Source of the DNA: Ottelia alismoides
Taxonomy: Eukaryota; Streptophyta; Magnoliopsida; Alismatales; Hydrocharitaceae
Direction: 5' to 3'
DNA length: 64,000 nt
NCBI GenBank assembly: GCA_037367405.1
Contig: JAZKJV010010529.1
Location: 62,001-126,000, forward strand
Every line of letters begins with the position of its first letter. Positions within the stretch are counted from its first letter, which is position 1. The position numbers and the translations under genes are program-made. The notes below the pieces were generated by a model. It was not told where the DNA came from. It ran no database searches and saw only the letters and a list, made by a program, of their open reading frames with translations. Shown here piece after piece: positions 1 through 11,720 of the stretch.

Positions 1-449
1 ATAGACAAAATTGCGAGGGTTGAGGTGCAAAATACCCACACCTAAAATCCTCGTGCGCGATCAGACGGCTGGGAAGCGTTCACTTGTCCACGTGGCGCGC
101 GCACAATGCGCGATGATGGTTCGCGGCTAACGACCACGATTAGATCTCCAGTGGTGGATCGGACGGCTGATCTTCGTGGAGATCCAACGGTGGATGCTCG
201 ATCTGGAGGTGCGGCCCGATCTAACGATGTAGGAGCAAGGACAAAGAACATGGAAGAACGTCGCGAGGCGAACTTCCCTGCTCCAAATCTCGGTGCTCCG
301 GTGGTCTTCGAAGTCTCAAAATCAGTCGGGGGGCTCCTGGGAGGTTGCTTTATGTGCTGGAAGCCACAACGTCATCGGAGAAGCTTCAATGCACCGCTAG
401 GAGGGCGGCGGAGGAAATAGGGTCCAGGCGCCTCCAGCGAGCACTCCAA

Positions 450-531
450 AATGCGGTCCAGGTGCTATCCGTGCGTGTTGACCTGCAAAAATGAGTGAAG
501 GGACCAAGGGCAACTTGCCTTGGTCCCGTGG
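450..531. repeat. About 80-base insertion/deletion between A LTR copies, with a hairpin
   Basis: Between the shared words GAGCACTCCAA and GGCGAAATAGAG the left LTR has about 80 bases that the right LTR (near 14970) lacks. Inside is a perfect 10-bp inverted repeat, GGGACCAAGG at 500-509 and CCTTGGTCCC at 518-527. I cannot tell whether it was gained on the left or lost on the right. Confidence 0.75.
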
Positions 532-1115
532 AGGCGAAATAGAGGCGTAGGTCAGCGGTGCAAAATGGCGGCCGGAGGTGCACTCCGACGAGGGATATGA
601 TCTAGCGATTCAAGGGATAGAACATGAATAGGAGGGTAGCGGGAGGTTTCTATGACTACAGGGAAGAAATTACCAAAGAAATAAGGGGGAGAAGATAGCT
701 ACCTCGATGGTCGGAACTAGAGGGAGAAGACCTCGACGCTGGAGATGGGTGGAGGTGATTGGAGCCGCCTCGAGGCTCGCTCGACCAGCCTGACGCTCGA
801 TGAAGGAAGCTGCCACCTTCCTCGATCGATTGGGCACGAAAGGGGGAGCTAAGCTTGTGCAAGAGGGGTTCAAAATTCAAAGGGGGAAGAAGGTATGTAT
901 TTGTATGGTTGACGAGTAGGCGAGGAAGAATGAGGCATTGAGGGTGGATCAGCGATTCGAAGCCCAAGGAATCACCTAGGCGTGATTCCTCATTGTTCAA
1001 GGAAGAAAAGACAAGAAGGAGCTTGCGGGAAATAATGCAAGTTTTGTCCTTGAAAAAATTGCAAAGAAGGGGGTCAAACGAGGTCTGACACGGGCACATG
1101 GGGGAAGGACAGCCA

Positions 1116-1172
1116 GTTGACCCGCCGGTCAACGTAGACTGTCACCTCGTTGGTCCATGTGGACCAACCAGG
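1116..1172. promoter_or_regulatory. U3 palindromes in A 3' LTR (paired W-box core; near-palindrome)
   Basis: GTTGACC and GGTCAAC (1116-1122, 1127-1133) form an inverted pair around CGCC; TTGACC is the core that WRKY factors bind in plants. At 1145-1172 a 28-base near-palindrome corresponds to a perfect one in the other LTR at 15598-15625. Position upstream of the GC core fits a promoter-proximal place. Regulation is inferred only. Confidence 0.4.
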
Positions 1173-2330
1173 AAAAATCCCGGGAAAATATTTTGTAAAT
1201 TCATTTTAAAATAGAAAATGATTTTATTATTTTTAGATTATAAAATAAAAAATGTTTATTATTTTATAAAGTATTTTATGATGATTTTTATTGATTTTTT
1301 AGAGGTATAAGAAAAACAAGTTACCATTTATAGCTTATATAGGTGTATATATCTATATATTTTATCGTTTTATTTTTATTTTGAATATTTAATTTTATTT
1401 ATTTCGTTTATTATTTTATAAATTTATAACTTTATTTTATGAATTGAAATATATTTTTATTTTATTTTATTGATGTAGTTTGTACATTTAATAAAATAGA
1501 AGTATAATTCACATAGGTATGTGTATTGGTATTGTACCTAGGTATTTTATATACAAATTTTATTTTTTTTGAGTTTCCTTTAGTGTTTTATTCTGATTTA
1601 GTGTACATATATATTATAAATAATATTTACAAAATTATAAAAATATAAAATTACGAAAATAATAAATAAATAATAAAATTAATATTTTAATTTGTACAAG
1701 TATACAATAGGGGTCCAAAACTCAATTTTCAAACCGTAGCTATGCAAAATACGAAACCACCTTCATTAAATAGATTATTGGAAATTATATACAATTAAAG
1801 GCCGAGTTTGGTACATTTGGATTTTTTATTTGAGAGATACGGGTCTGGGAAGTTGCGACTCTGGAATCTTATTCAGATCATAACTTTTTGTCTAAACATT
1901 TTTTCTAAGTGAAATCAATTTTGTATTTTTATTTATTTAATTATCTACAACTTTCATGTACAAATTTTCTTTATTTGAAGTATAAAAGATCTGATTAAAA
2001 GTAGGTCCCAAAATAATTAAAGAATGAATTAAATAAGAGGTATTTTTATTGTAGTTTGACCCTTATCTCCCTCTACTTTATTCCTTGTCGACCTATTTAT
2101 CACGATGCCTAGGTCTAGGGGTTTCAAGTCATAAAATATTTACAATATTTTATTCTTTTTCTTTTCTTTTTTTTATTCTATAATTTTGGCTTTAAAAAAT
2201 GTATTTCGTACACCATTTACATACACATGCATGAATACTAAGATGCAAGAATTAAGGGTATTTACAAGCATTTGTTAGGGTTTTTGATGCCAAAATGATA
2301 GAATAAAGATGATGAAATGTGGATTCATCA

Positions 2331-4250
2331 TCTCCCTATACTTTGCCTTTGTTAGTCCCTAGCAAACACTTATGCAATAAGTGTAGAAAGAAAGACGAAG
2401 AAAAGAAAAAGAAGAAAGATGGATTAAGTTTAATTATCAAACTTGTCTTCACAAATTCAAAGTTTGGAGCTTAAGTCGGACCTTTGAAATTTAGTGCGGG
2501 CGAATCCTTAATGAGAACAGGACATGAAATTCAACAACCTTCGAGAATCCCAAAACTTTGCTCAAGTCTCCTCAATAGCAAGGTCAGAAATATTTAAACT
2601 CATACACAAACCCTTAGGACTATGAATCTGACTCGTACAGTGTAAGTGATAGTGGATCTCCCCAACTGAAATGACAAAGAGACTGGCTTCTTCAATATGA
2701 CAACCCAATGATTCCCCAATCCAACAATTCATTCCTCAAGGAGCAGGGTATTCCCTTCTAAGTTCAAGTGGCAACAAGCCCAAGAGGAGTGGGGTGAAGA
2801 GAAGAATGGGCGGTAGTCAGTGTAGCTACCTATCCTAGGATGCGAGGCCAGTGTAGCCAAGTCATGCAGCTACAGGCTCATATGGTTTGACTTTGAAGCT
2901 CAAGCTTGCTTATTGACTATACACATATGTACACTCCGGCAACCATTTTTATTTTTTTACAGGCCTGTCCATTTTTTTGTAGTTTTTGCTTTTGCATTTT
3001 TTTGAATACTATATAACAACATTTACATAGGGAGTTTTTCCTCTTGAGCCAGTAGACTATACCTCTTTTGAAGCTTTATTGCAACCCACAATCTCCTGTC
3101 CCCGAAACTCATCATCACCAGACGGGTTGGAATGCACTTCCCTCCCTAGAGGAGGACAAGTGTTTCCACCTCTGTGCATCTCATACCGGCAAATCCAACC
3201 TCCTCCCCACTCCAACTGAGTTGAGACAAGTGAAAGGTGCAGGTATCCAAGTTAGGTCATTATCAACAAGAGTCATGTGTGTGCTCCAAAATACTCAACT
3301 TAGGCAGTCAAGAATCCATTGAACCAAGTCTCGTGATCCTCAAATAATTAAGTCAACTAGACTTGAAGTACCTCTATCCCAGCTCCTATAAGGTTCTGTT
3401 AATTAGGTAGATTTAAAGGTCCAACCAAGCTCTAATCTTTAGATTTTACTTAGACTCGTTCAACTGCCAAACTCAATCCGAAAAATGCTCATGCTATGCA
3501 AATGCTATACAGAAAATATTTTTGTGATGCAATTTTCAAAGATTTTGAACTTTTTAGGGGGTTTTCAAAAGACGATGCATATGCATGTTTTGGATTTTTC
3601 AAAGAAATTTTTTCAAATGTTTTTGGATTTTAATTTTGCAAATGTTATTGGGATTTTTTTGAAAACAAAAGGGTTTTGGCTAAAAACTAGGTATAAATAT
3701 TTACACGGGGATGCATCTTGTATTTACAAGAAGTGGGTTTTAAGAATTTACAAGGGTAAGTGGTCAATTTTATAAATATATAGTGAATTTTGGTGAGATG
3801 TTTGCATTCCTCAAACTTATTTGACACAGGTTTTTCAATCAATTTTGCAAACTATAGTCCAAAATAATTTTTACAAATAGTTTTTACAAACATGTACACA
3901 CATTTGAAAATCATTTTTGCAAAGGTTTTTCAAACACTATAGATAGATTTTTCAAAATCATTTTGCAACCATTTTCAAACCATTTGCAAGTCATTTTTCA
4001 AACCTTATTATTTCACACAAAGAAAATAATTTTACAATCAAAATATTTTTACAAAGGTTGAAAACATGTAACTAAACGTTCTCTAAGTAGTTTTCAAAAG
4101 ATTGTTCACAATGATTTTCAAACTATTTTTTACTTGCTAAAAATATTTTTACTTGATTTATTAATCTATAAATACAAAAAGAATTTGAGGAATAATCACA
4201 TCTTTTTATTGTTTTTCATGAATTTTTTAAGTTTAATTATTAATACGAAA
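2331..4250 (-). other. Element A 3' untranslated spacer
   Basis: No credible ORF. At 2331-2345 the minus strand reads AAGTATAGGGAGA just before the LTR, the polypurine tract. Two blocks recur in the same place in elements B to E: one around 2745-2885 (a GTGTAGCTACC...GTGTAGCCAAG pair) and one around 3031-3250 (TTTTCCTCTTGAGCCAGTAG, then CCCTAGAGGAGGAC). The rest (3480-4240) is AT-rich, with many short repeats of TTTTCAAA and TTTACAAA. Confidence 0.8.
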
Positions 4251-4795
4251 GTACGAGTTATGGCTAAAGTATATACACAGTATATACGACCCCCTTTACT
4301 TAGTTTGAGCTATGCCCTCATAGATCAGAGAGAAAAGAGAAGACATAACTCGCACTGAGTATAGAAAAGTCTAAAGAATAAAGGAATAAGAGATAAATGA
4401 ATAAACCAATGAGAAGTCGACCGTCCCCACTATACTTAGGATCAAATAATCCTAAGTATATGAGACTGTCACAAATCAGGTAGGGTCAAGGGTGGGAATG
4501 AACAGATCATACTCAGACTGTCCCCCCCTATACTTAGGGTAAGAAATCCCTAAGTATAGACAAGAAGGGGAGACAATGGAGAGGATCAAAGACTAGAAGA
4601 AACTCAGGGTGCACACCCCCTATACTTAAGACAAAGTACGTCCTAAGTATAGAAGACTGACAAAAAGGGGTGACACCTTTTTGGTAGATAAAGAAGAGAG
4701 AAGAGGAAAAGAAGAAAAGAAGAAAAGAGAGTATACAGATCACAACTCAATGTATGCACCCCCTATACATAGTACAAAGTACATCCTAAGTATAG
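4251..4795 (-). repeat. Element A hairpin array (PPT-like arms)
   Basis: Five inverted repeats in a row: a long one at 4294-4364 and short ones at 4431-4460 (12-bp perfect arms), 4528-4559 (12-bp perfect arms, loop 8), 4620-4652 and 4763-4795. On the plus strand each begins with a C-run and CTATACTTAGG-like sequence and ends with CCTAAGTATAG-like sequence. In element sense each right arm is followed by G's, copying the polypurine tract. The same array sits just after integrase in B and C, and in matching places in D and E. Confidence 0.9.
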
Positions 4796-4943
4796 CAAAA
4801 TCATAAGAAGTCAATAGGGTGGCAGACATACGGAAGAAGGATAATTGATATGGACAAATGATATGGACAAATGGATCTATACAATGTGAGATAGAAGTGA
4901 TATCATGTATGAAATGCATGTGATGTGAGTCAAAGAGCACATC

Positions 4944-6159
4944 TCATACCAAATGAATGGGGGCAACGTCAACAGTCGGCGGATCATGATCAAGATATAA
5001 TTTCAAGTGTTGACCGTTGACGTAAAAAGTAGAGGAATATGACAACTCAGATATATCAATACTACCATTGTCATGTACCTTCCTGACCATATACGGTCCT
5101 TTCCAATTACTCTGTAATTTCCCTGGATATGAGAATCATGCCATGTCTTCACTTTTTCCTTATACTCTAGGATGTTAGAAAAGGTTGTATCTCTCAGTTC
5201 CTCTAGGGCTGCCAACTATGCTTTCCTCTGTTCTCCTATACTCTTGGGATCCAATAATAATTCAGTAACTGCCCATAGTGACTTGTGTTTGATCTGCACT
5301 GGTAGATGGCATGGCTTGCCATAGACGAGACGAAAGGGAGATATCCCTAATGGTGTCTTGAAGGAAGTTCGACAGGCCCACAAGACCGAGTCCAAAAGCT
5401 GTGAGCAATCCTTTCGATCTGGGCGGGCAACCTTCTGTAAGATAGTCTTGATCTCCCTGTTCGATACAGCAAGACCATTAGTCTGAGGGTGATGTGGAGT
5501 GCCAACATGATGGTCAATGCTGACTCATCTGCAAGGGCCCTAACCTTGTCATTAATAAAGTGAGACCCCTCGTCTGAAATCAGAACTCTAGGCACCTCGG
5601 ACCGTGAAATGATATTTTCCTCAAAAAGAGACATACGGTCTTAGCATCTGCGGCTTGGGCGGGGATGGCCTCAACCCAACGGCTCACATAATCCACAACA
5701 AGCAGAATGTACTCAAACCCCTGACTCTTAGGAAATGGGCCCATGAAATCAATCCCCCATGCATCAAAAACCTCACAAAAGTGAATAGGCTGCATGGGCA
5801 TCATGCCTCTCTGTCCGCAAGTACCCATCTTCTGACAGTCAGTACATCCCTTCACGAATTCATCAGAATCCTTGAAGAGAGTAGGCCACCAAAGGCCGGT
5901 TGGGATCACCTTCTGTGCTGTCCGTCTCCCAGAATAATGTCCTCTTGCTTCAAGCTTGTGGCAGTATGTGAGGACGCTATGCTACTCTTCTTGAGGAATG
6001 CACCTCCTCCAGATGCTATCCCCTCCTTCATGATAAAGGACGGGATCCTCCCAATGGTAAAACTTGGCCTTCGCAAGAAAGGTCTCAAGTTTCTTCGGGC
6101 CAACCCTGTGGAACCGTCTTGGTGACAAGATAGTTCATAATGTCGGCGTACCACGGGAG
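4944..6159 (-). pseudogene. Element A integrase, broken
   Basis: Integrase joins reverse-transcribed DNA to the host chromosome. On the minus strand, in several frames, one can read the zinc-finger end (CTDCQKMGTCG), the first catalytic Asp in DAWGIDFMGPFP (near 5730), the second Asp in LISDEGSHF (near 5580), and the C-terminal core YKEKVKTWHDS followed in another frame by a GPYMVRKVHDNG segment. The last codon is the TGA at 4944-4946. At least three frame changes separate these pieces, and the glutamate region lies in a different frame from the second Asp. The hairpin array begins about 150 bases beyond the stop; no env-like ORF follows. Confidence 0.9.
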
Positions 6160-6933
6160 CGAGGTGATAGCCAAGATCGCCTCATCTGGAAACGTCTCTG
6201 TGATAGGTGTGCTAGGCTCAGATTTCTCAAGGTTCTCTAAGCGGGAGAGGTGATCCGCCACCACATTATTAACTCCAGGCTTATCCTTAATCTCAATGTC
6301 AAACTCTTGGAGAAGAAGGATCCATCAACTAAGGCGAGTTTTGGCATCCTTCTTGTCCATGAGATACCGGATGGCGGTGTGATATGTAAAGATAGTCACT
6401 CTAGATCCGAGAATATATAATCTGTACTTATCCAAAGCAGAGACTACAGCTAGCATCTCTTTCTCAGTCACGGTGTAATTCCGCTGAGCGGCATCCAAAG
6501 TCCGGCTCGCGTAGTGAATGGCATACGATAATCTGCCCGTCCTTTGTCCAAGCACATCCCCTATGGTAAAATCAGAAGCATCCGGCATGATCTCGAATGG
6601 GAGAGACCAATCGGGTGGCTGAAGGACAGGAGTCGTGACAACCATACTCTTGAGTGTCTCAAAAGATGCAAGACACTTATCATCTACAAGGAACTCAGTG
6701 TCTTTCGTCCGCAAATTAGTGAGCAGCCGGGCAATACGACTGAAGTCCTGAATGAACCATTGGTAGAAACCGACATGCCCCAGAAAAGATCGCATTTGAC
6801 ACAGATTGGACGATGGATTGAGTTTTCTAATGATATCCACCTTGGCCGAGTGAACCTCCATGCCCCTGTTGGAGATGATATGGCCAAGGACCATCCCTTG
6901 AGTCACCATGAAGTGACTCTTCCCCCAAGACAA
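6160..6933 (-). pseudogene. Element A RT thumb/connection and RNase H, broken
   Basis: The 6933-6325 open frame reads the RT thumb (SWEKSHFMVTQG-like, SFLGHVGFY) and then RNase H, which removes RNA from RNA-DNA hybrids. RNase H landmarks are IMPDASDF (family norm ITDASDF, so the residue before the Asp is changed), [10 protein letters not shown] with the catalytic Glu, and IFTYHTAI, where the usual Asp of TDHTAI is replaced by Tyr. The frame stops at 6325; the tail (LLQEFDIEIKDKPG, VVADHLSRLE) continues to about 6160 out of register. Confidence 0.9.
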
Positions 6934-6947
6934 GACAAGGTTGACCT

Positions 6948-7690
6948 CTATGCAGGCTGAAGCACACGGTCTAGGCAGTCAAGACAAGCATCAAACCCAT
7001 CGTCATAGACCGAGAAGTCATCCATGAAGACCTCCAAACAGTCACCCACAATGTCCGAGAAAATGGACAACATGCACCTTTGGAATGTTGCCGGGGCGTT
7101 ATATAGACCAAAGGGCATCCCTCTGAAAGCATAAGTCCCAAACGGACAGGTGGATGCCATTTTATCCTGGTCTTCGAGTGCAATGGACACGATTATATCC
7201 GGAGTACCAGTCAAGAAAACAATCATGACTCTTCCCAGCTAGCCTCTCGATAATCTGATCAATGAGTGGGATTGGGAAATGATCCTTCTTGGTAGCCTCA
7301 TTCAATCGTCTGTTGTCAACACTGACCCTCCAAAAAGTGGGTACCCGGGTAGCTATCTCCTCTCCTGACTCACTCACAATTGTAGTGATACCCGTCTTCT
7401 TGGGTACCACATGTAATGGACTAACCCACTTGGAGTCGGAGATGGGGTAGATAAAATCGACGCTCCACCACTTTGATATTTCCTTCATGACCACATCTCG
7501 GAGATCCAGGATCAGCCGTAGCTGGAACTCACGTGATGGATTAGCGTACTCTTCGAGATATACGTGGTGGGAGCACAGGGCCAGACTAATCCCTTGGAGA
7601 TCAGCTATACTCCATCCAATCGCCTTGCGGTTTCTTTCAAGAAGCTCTATCATATGAGATTCTTGTTCTCAAGTCAAATCTGCTGAGATA
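6948..7690 (-). pseudogene. Element A reverse transcriptase, broken
   Basis: Two open frames, 7653-7162 and 7226-6948, together cover fingers and palm. Readable landmarks are LLERNRKAIGWSIADLQGI, SKWVSPLHVVPKKTGI, the DNRRLNEATKKDHFPIP segment, PFGTYAFRGMPFGLYNAP, and the catalytic FMDDFSVY box (near 7020). A frame change sits near 7190, between SGYNR and the next segment, and a stop follows LQPA at 6948. FMDDFSVY is typical of Athila-type RTs. Confidence 0.93.
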
Positions 7691-8349
7691 ATGGCTGGGT
7701 GCATAGCTGGCTCACCCGCAAGGAATCTGTACTTCAACGACTATGACAAGGGCTTGAATTCTGGACAACTGGGAGGTGGCAAATCTGGCTTCTGATATGT
7801 CTGAGTGAAGGCTACCAGGTCTGCATGTGAGAACTCTCGCTGCGCATGAAAATCTGAGAAAGGGAACCCTGCTGAATCATCTATAAATTGTACTGGCTCG
7901 CACCTCGTCCTAGCTGTCGGCTCAGAAGGAATCAGACATGGCAAATACTCATCAAAATCATCCCAATCAATGTCTAACGCTGAGGGATCTGAATCTGAAG
8001 AACACGAATGAAATTCTGCTTCACCATCATCCCAGAACCGTCGGCCTCAAATGTGTCCTCTGACAGGGGCGTGCTCTCCAAGCTCTCAACTGCCATGAGC
8101 TGTAGGTATACTGACTTTGCAGGAAAAGCGAGTTCTTGTGCTACGGGGTATGTCCAAATAGATTCATCATATGTCATCACAAAATTACACTCCTGGTGGA
8201 CATCTTGATAAACCTCTATCATCTGTTCAGTATCACTGGACTGCTCTGAGCATGCTGATTCTCTCGATCTGGTCTCATAAATCGTCTCTATTTGTATACT
8301 TTTGCCCTCTACACGAAAGTACACCTTCCCACAATCATGGTCGGTCACT
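7691..8349 (-). pseudogene. Element A acidic spacer between protease and RT
   Basis: Two open frames (8348-7974 and 7944-7741) encode an acidic, Ser/Glu-rich stretch that ends in KPDLPPPSCPEFKPLS, the conserved lead-in to RT. The equivalent in C is at 48662-49230. I see no enzymatic motif. Confidence 0.75.
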
Positions 8350-8821
8350 GCCTTGGCAGTGGCCGAGAATGGGCGTCCAAGTATGATGGGGCATCTGTTA
8401 CTGACTCAGGGATCTCTATGTCCAATACAACAAAGTCCACGGGGAATTTCAGGCCCTGAATGGTAACGACCACGTCTCTCAACAACCCCTTCGGCCTCTT
8501 AATTAATCGATCAGCAAACTGAAGGACTATCCTGCTCCGACGAAGAGGATCAAACTCGAATCGATCGAGTAAGGCTGCCGGAAGGAGGTTGATAGAAGAG
8601 CTGCTATCTAATAGAGTACGGTCAAACTGCTGCTACTGAATCTCGCATCTGACATAGGGAGATCCTGCATCAGGTCTCTTGGCTGGCAACCTGCTCTGAA
8701 TGGCAAAGCATGTAGAGCAGGTGAGCGCATGGATCTCATCTCTGCGGTTCCTCCTCTTCCTACGGACTGTAGTCTTCTCTCTCAAATTCTTTTGGAAGAG
8801 GGGGATGTGCTCAAGCAGCTC
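8350..8821 (-). pseudogene. Element A retroviral-type aspartic protease, broken
   Basis: Reads SRLPAKRPDAG, the active-site region LLDSSSSINLLP (C has LLDSGSS, so the Gly is changed to Ser), LQFADRLIKRPKG and VVVTIQGLKFPVDFVVLDIEIPE. There is an in-frame stop before the active site (ahead of QQFDRT), and the C-terminal ILGRPF segment is in another frame. This protease would cut the gag-pol polyprotein. Confidence 0.88.
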
Positions 8822-11403
8822 CTATAGAGTCAGCTGGATTTGAAATCTATCAATCATCTGGTTGCTGAACTCTAACTGATAAGTCTTTTTAGGATTTTCT
8901 CTTTTATTCCCCTCCGCCAAGTGGAGTGCTTGAGGGAAGGGGATGGTAGGGGCCTCCTCAGATGGAGGACTGGGAATAGGTCCCTGTGCCTGTGAAGGAA
9001 TGGAATCCATACAATGATCATCATGCAACACACATGGACTCGAAGTGGATACAAAAACCTTTCCTTTATTCATATTTTTGTTCTTTTTTTGTTACCACAG
9101 TCCTGAGATACAAGAGGTGGCAACTCAACAGGTGGGAGCTCAACAAACGTAGAAGTGGTGGCCTCAGCACCACCCATGTCATCTAACATCACGACATCAG
9201 CACCGTGCGCTGGCACATCATAAAAAATGGTGGCATCAACACCACAGTCTGCTTCTGGATCATCATCAAACAAAATGGTGGCATTAACACCACCGCATGT
9301 ATCTGGAATTACGATGGCCTCAGCACCGTCATCTGGATCTGCATCCCTGGTGGCATTAGCACCACCGTCATCGACATCATTAGCGGCATCAACACCGCTA
9401 CTCTCCTCATCTGGCGCTCCTGGTTCGTCGTGTGGCTGTCGCTCAGATGAGGCGCCGCCGACTAGCATCCTACCGCTCCTAGTAGTCACGAAATCAGCAT
9501 CACAAAAAGAAGACATGTCATCCAAAAAGTCACTAGGAGTGTCAACCTCTGAAGACTGTACGTGCTCAGATTTCCTCTTCAAGTTGTTCGGATTAGGCTC
9601 AATTTGTGTGGGTATGGCGGCTTTGCCCTTGATGATATCCCTCATCTCATGCTAGAACTCATCCATTTCCCGCCGGAAGGATGCCTGCTGTTCAGAGAGC
9701 AAGTGGGCGAGGTCATCTAGAGCTGGGTTCTCGAAGGCTGGCGCTTGAGAACTGGAAGTGTTCCCTTGTTGGAAATGAGGCTGCTGCTGGTGAGAGTAGT
9801 GATGGGAAGGCTAGGAGTATGTTTGGTGAGGCTTCTGATGCTGCCTCCACTGCTGTCCCTGATAGGTGGGACGAGGACCCTGCTAGTATTGCTGTTGGGC
9901 ATACTGGGTTGCTGCTGGTATTGGCTACTCTGACTTCCCTGAGCAGGAGACTGCTGTTGGGAGGAGGTGCCTCTAGTGGTCCAGCGGAATCCGGGGTGAT
10001 CATGCGAATCCCGACCTGCTGTGGGTACCGGTCGTACCATATCCCATTGACTTCCATCAATGGCTCCTGCTCGAAGGATGGTGGAGGTAGAGCTGCCAAT
10101 GGTTGATCCGGCTTATAGACCACCATCTGAGAGTCCTGAGATGGTGGTTGCAACGGGTAATACTATAGCTGCTGGACCGGCTCTGCCTGTATGTGGTGAA
10201 CCTAATAGTGTGTGGTAGATGGCTGGGTGGAGTTGCTACTGCTGGCATCAACATGCGATATGGGGGGCTGCATGGACGTCTGTGCTTCCTGAATACACAA
10301 GATCTGTGTCTTCAGGTCACTCACGATCTTCGTCAACTAGTCCATTTGGGCCAGCCCCTGACTCTGCTTCTTCTCGAGGATCTCGATGCGGTCCAAATTT
10401 TCCCTAATGATCCCCATGTCGGCTGCGGTGGATTAGGCTTGGGCTACGGCTGTTGACAGAGTGTGGGGACGAGCATCGATACGGGCGATCCTCTAATATG
10501 ATCCTGACCCTTGGGGGGGCTTCTGCTGTGTGTAGACTCGGGCTTAGGTCATGATTGTAGATTTCTATGCCATCCCTTCATAGATGGCCCAAACATCATC
10601 TTCACCCTTGGAAGAATAGGACCCACCACAAGAGGCATTTACAAGCCCCTGCAGCTCCGGTGTCAGCCCACAAAAGAAACACTGAACCAAGTTGGGCTTT
10701 GATATGTCAATGAGCTCTCTAAAGCGATTCCAAGCGTCATGGAACTGTTCATTCGGGACCATTGTGAAGTTATTGATCATAGCTCGTGCTGCGTTGGTCC
10801 GACCGATAGGATAATACTTATTCAAGTATGAAGTCCGGATTTGTACCCAGGATGTGACATACCTCCCAAGGTGTTTCAGCCAGTAGGCTGCGCTGTCAGC
10901 TAAGGAGAATGGGAAGGCAATCATCTTGATTGTTTCCCCATCCACGAATCTGTCATGGACAATGCTGCAAATCATCTCAAACTCCTGCAGATGGAGATGA
11001 GGTTCCTCGGTAACTAGACCATGAAACTTGGTAATAACTGAATGGTCTGTGGGCGAAGCTTGAAGTTCCCGACAATGGGAGGAAGCTGGATCCATCGGTG
11101 AGTGAGGGTTGCAGCTGGGTTGTGCAACTGCCTCATGGTCATCGGCGACGGCCTCTCCTGGTTAGGTTCTCCTCCTCCACCTTCTACTTGGGGTATGTTT
11201 CCACCACCACCCTTAGATCTGTCATCTTTGCCTTCTCGCATCTACGCCAGCTCTCTCATGATGTCACCCCTGAAGACTCCCTAGTCTCTGATCTGTCTCT
11301 GCATAGTCTCCAGGGAGGCTAACATTGAATTGTTGATGGCAGCTTGATCATATATAAACGGAGGGTGTTCCTGCTCATTTGGGTGCTCTTGTCTGCTGGC
11401 CAT
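8822..11403 (-). pseudogene. Element A gag, broken
   Basis: The likely start is the ATG at 11403-11401 (MASRQ), in line with MTSSE in C. The capsid region is an intact stretch at 11095-10565: HLHLQEFEMICS, IAFPFSLADSAAYWLKHLG, YLNKYYPIGRTNAARAMI, LVNASCGGSY (retrotransposon gag domain). A Gln/Pro/Ser-rich part follows (10153-9713), then a linker with IPTQIEPNPNNLKRKSE (9645-9070), and MIDRFQIQLTL at 8822. Stops occur after QRQIRD and in the segment before MREGKDD, and frame changes near 9700 and 9070. Gag packages the RNA in cytoplasmic particles. Confidence 0.88.
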
Positions 11404-11489
11404 CTCTTGGTTCTATGAAAAGGCAAAAGAACCCATCTCAGGTGCTATCAAATGCTCTGAACTGTGTGCTGCACTAAATTCTGACACCA

Positions 11490-11651
11490 CTAGATGATGG
11501 AAGAAGAAGGATGGTCGAGGGGGAACAGGGCAGAAGTAAACTCAGGCTCAGAGAGTGGGTCTGGACTCCCCGAAGCCGACCTAGATGAATAGGAAGGAGT
11601 GCTCGATAGCGGTGCCACAAGATGTGGCCTAAGAGATCTCCTTCCCATCAT
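11490..11651 (-). pseudogene. Element A small ORF ahead of gag (MMGRRSLR), truncated
   Basis: Starts MMGRRSLR and reads through SEPEFTSALFPLDHPSS before a stop at 11490. Element C has the same protein (32388-32627) with a longer C-terminus, which suggests that the A copy was shortened by a frame change. It lies upstream of gag in a different frame. Function unknown; no recognisable domain. Confidence 0.65.
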
Positions 11652-11678
11652 TTTGATCTGGAAAAAGGACGGATGAGA

Positions 11679-11695
11679 TCTGGAATGCAAATAAG
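11679..11695 (-). promoter_or_regulatory. Splice-acceptor-like site before A ORFs
   Basis: On the minus strand a T-rich stretch ends TTTGCATTCCAG/ATCTCATCC with the cut between 11680 and 11679, about 30 bases before the MMGRR start codon. Element C has the same word, TTCCAG/ATCTCATCC, at 32358/32359. Splicing has not been shown. Confidence 0.4.
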
Positions 11696-11720
11696 ATGTG
11701 GAAATAAACCCCCAATTCAC

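Larger units (their letters stand above)
1..2330 (-). repeat. Element A 3' LTR (outer part cut by window start)
   Basis: Aligns by eye with 14546-16776 over its whole length. In element sense it starts TGATGAATCC at 2330. The copy has a GC-rich core (about 40-1190) and an AT-rich U3 start (1190-2330). Open frames inside, such as those at 106-420 and 656-1132, are low-complexity and I do not call them genes. The right LTR continues about 1.4 kb further in the equivalent of the missing part. Confidence 0.92.

Noticed and set aside
4944..5003. Possible env-like third ORF downstream of integrase
   Set aside because: Some Athila elements have one, but here the hairpin array starts 150 bases after the stop in A, B and C, and no long frame follows.
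6544..6960. Open frames opposite pol, such as 6544-6960 and 5655-6125 plus
   Set aside because: They are antisense shadows of the RNase H and integrase genes of A.
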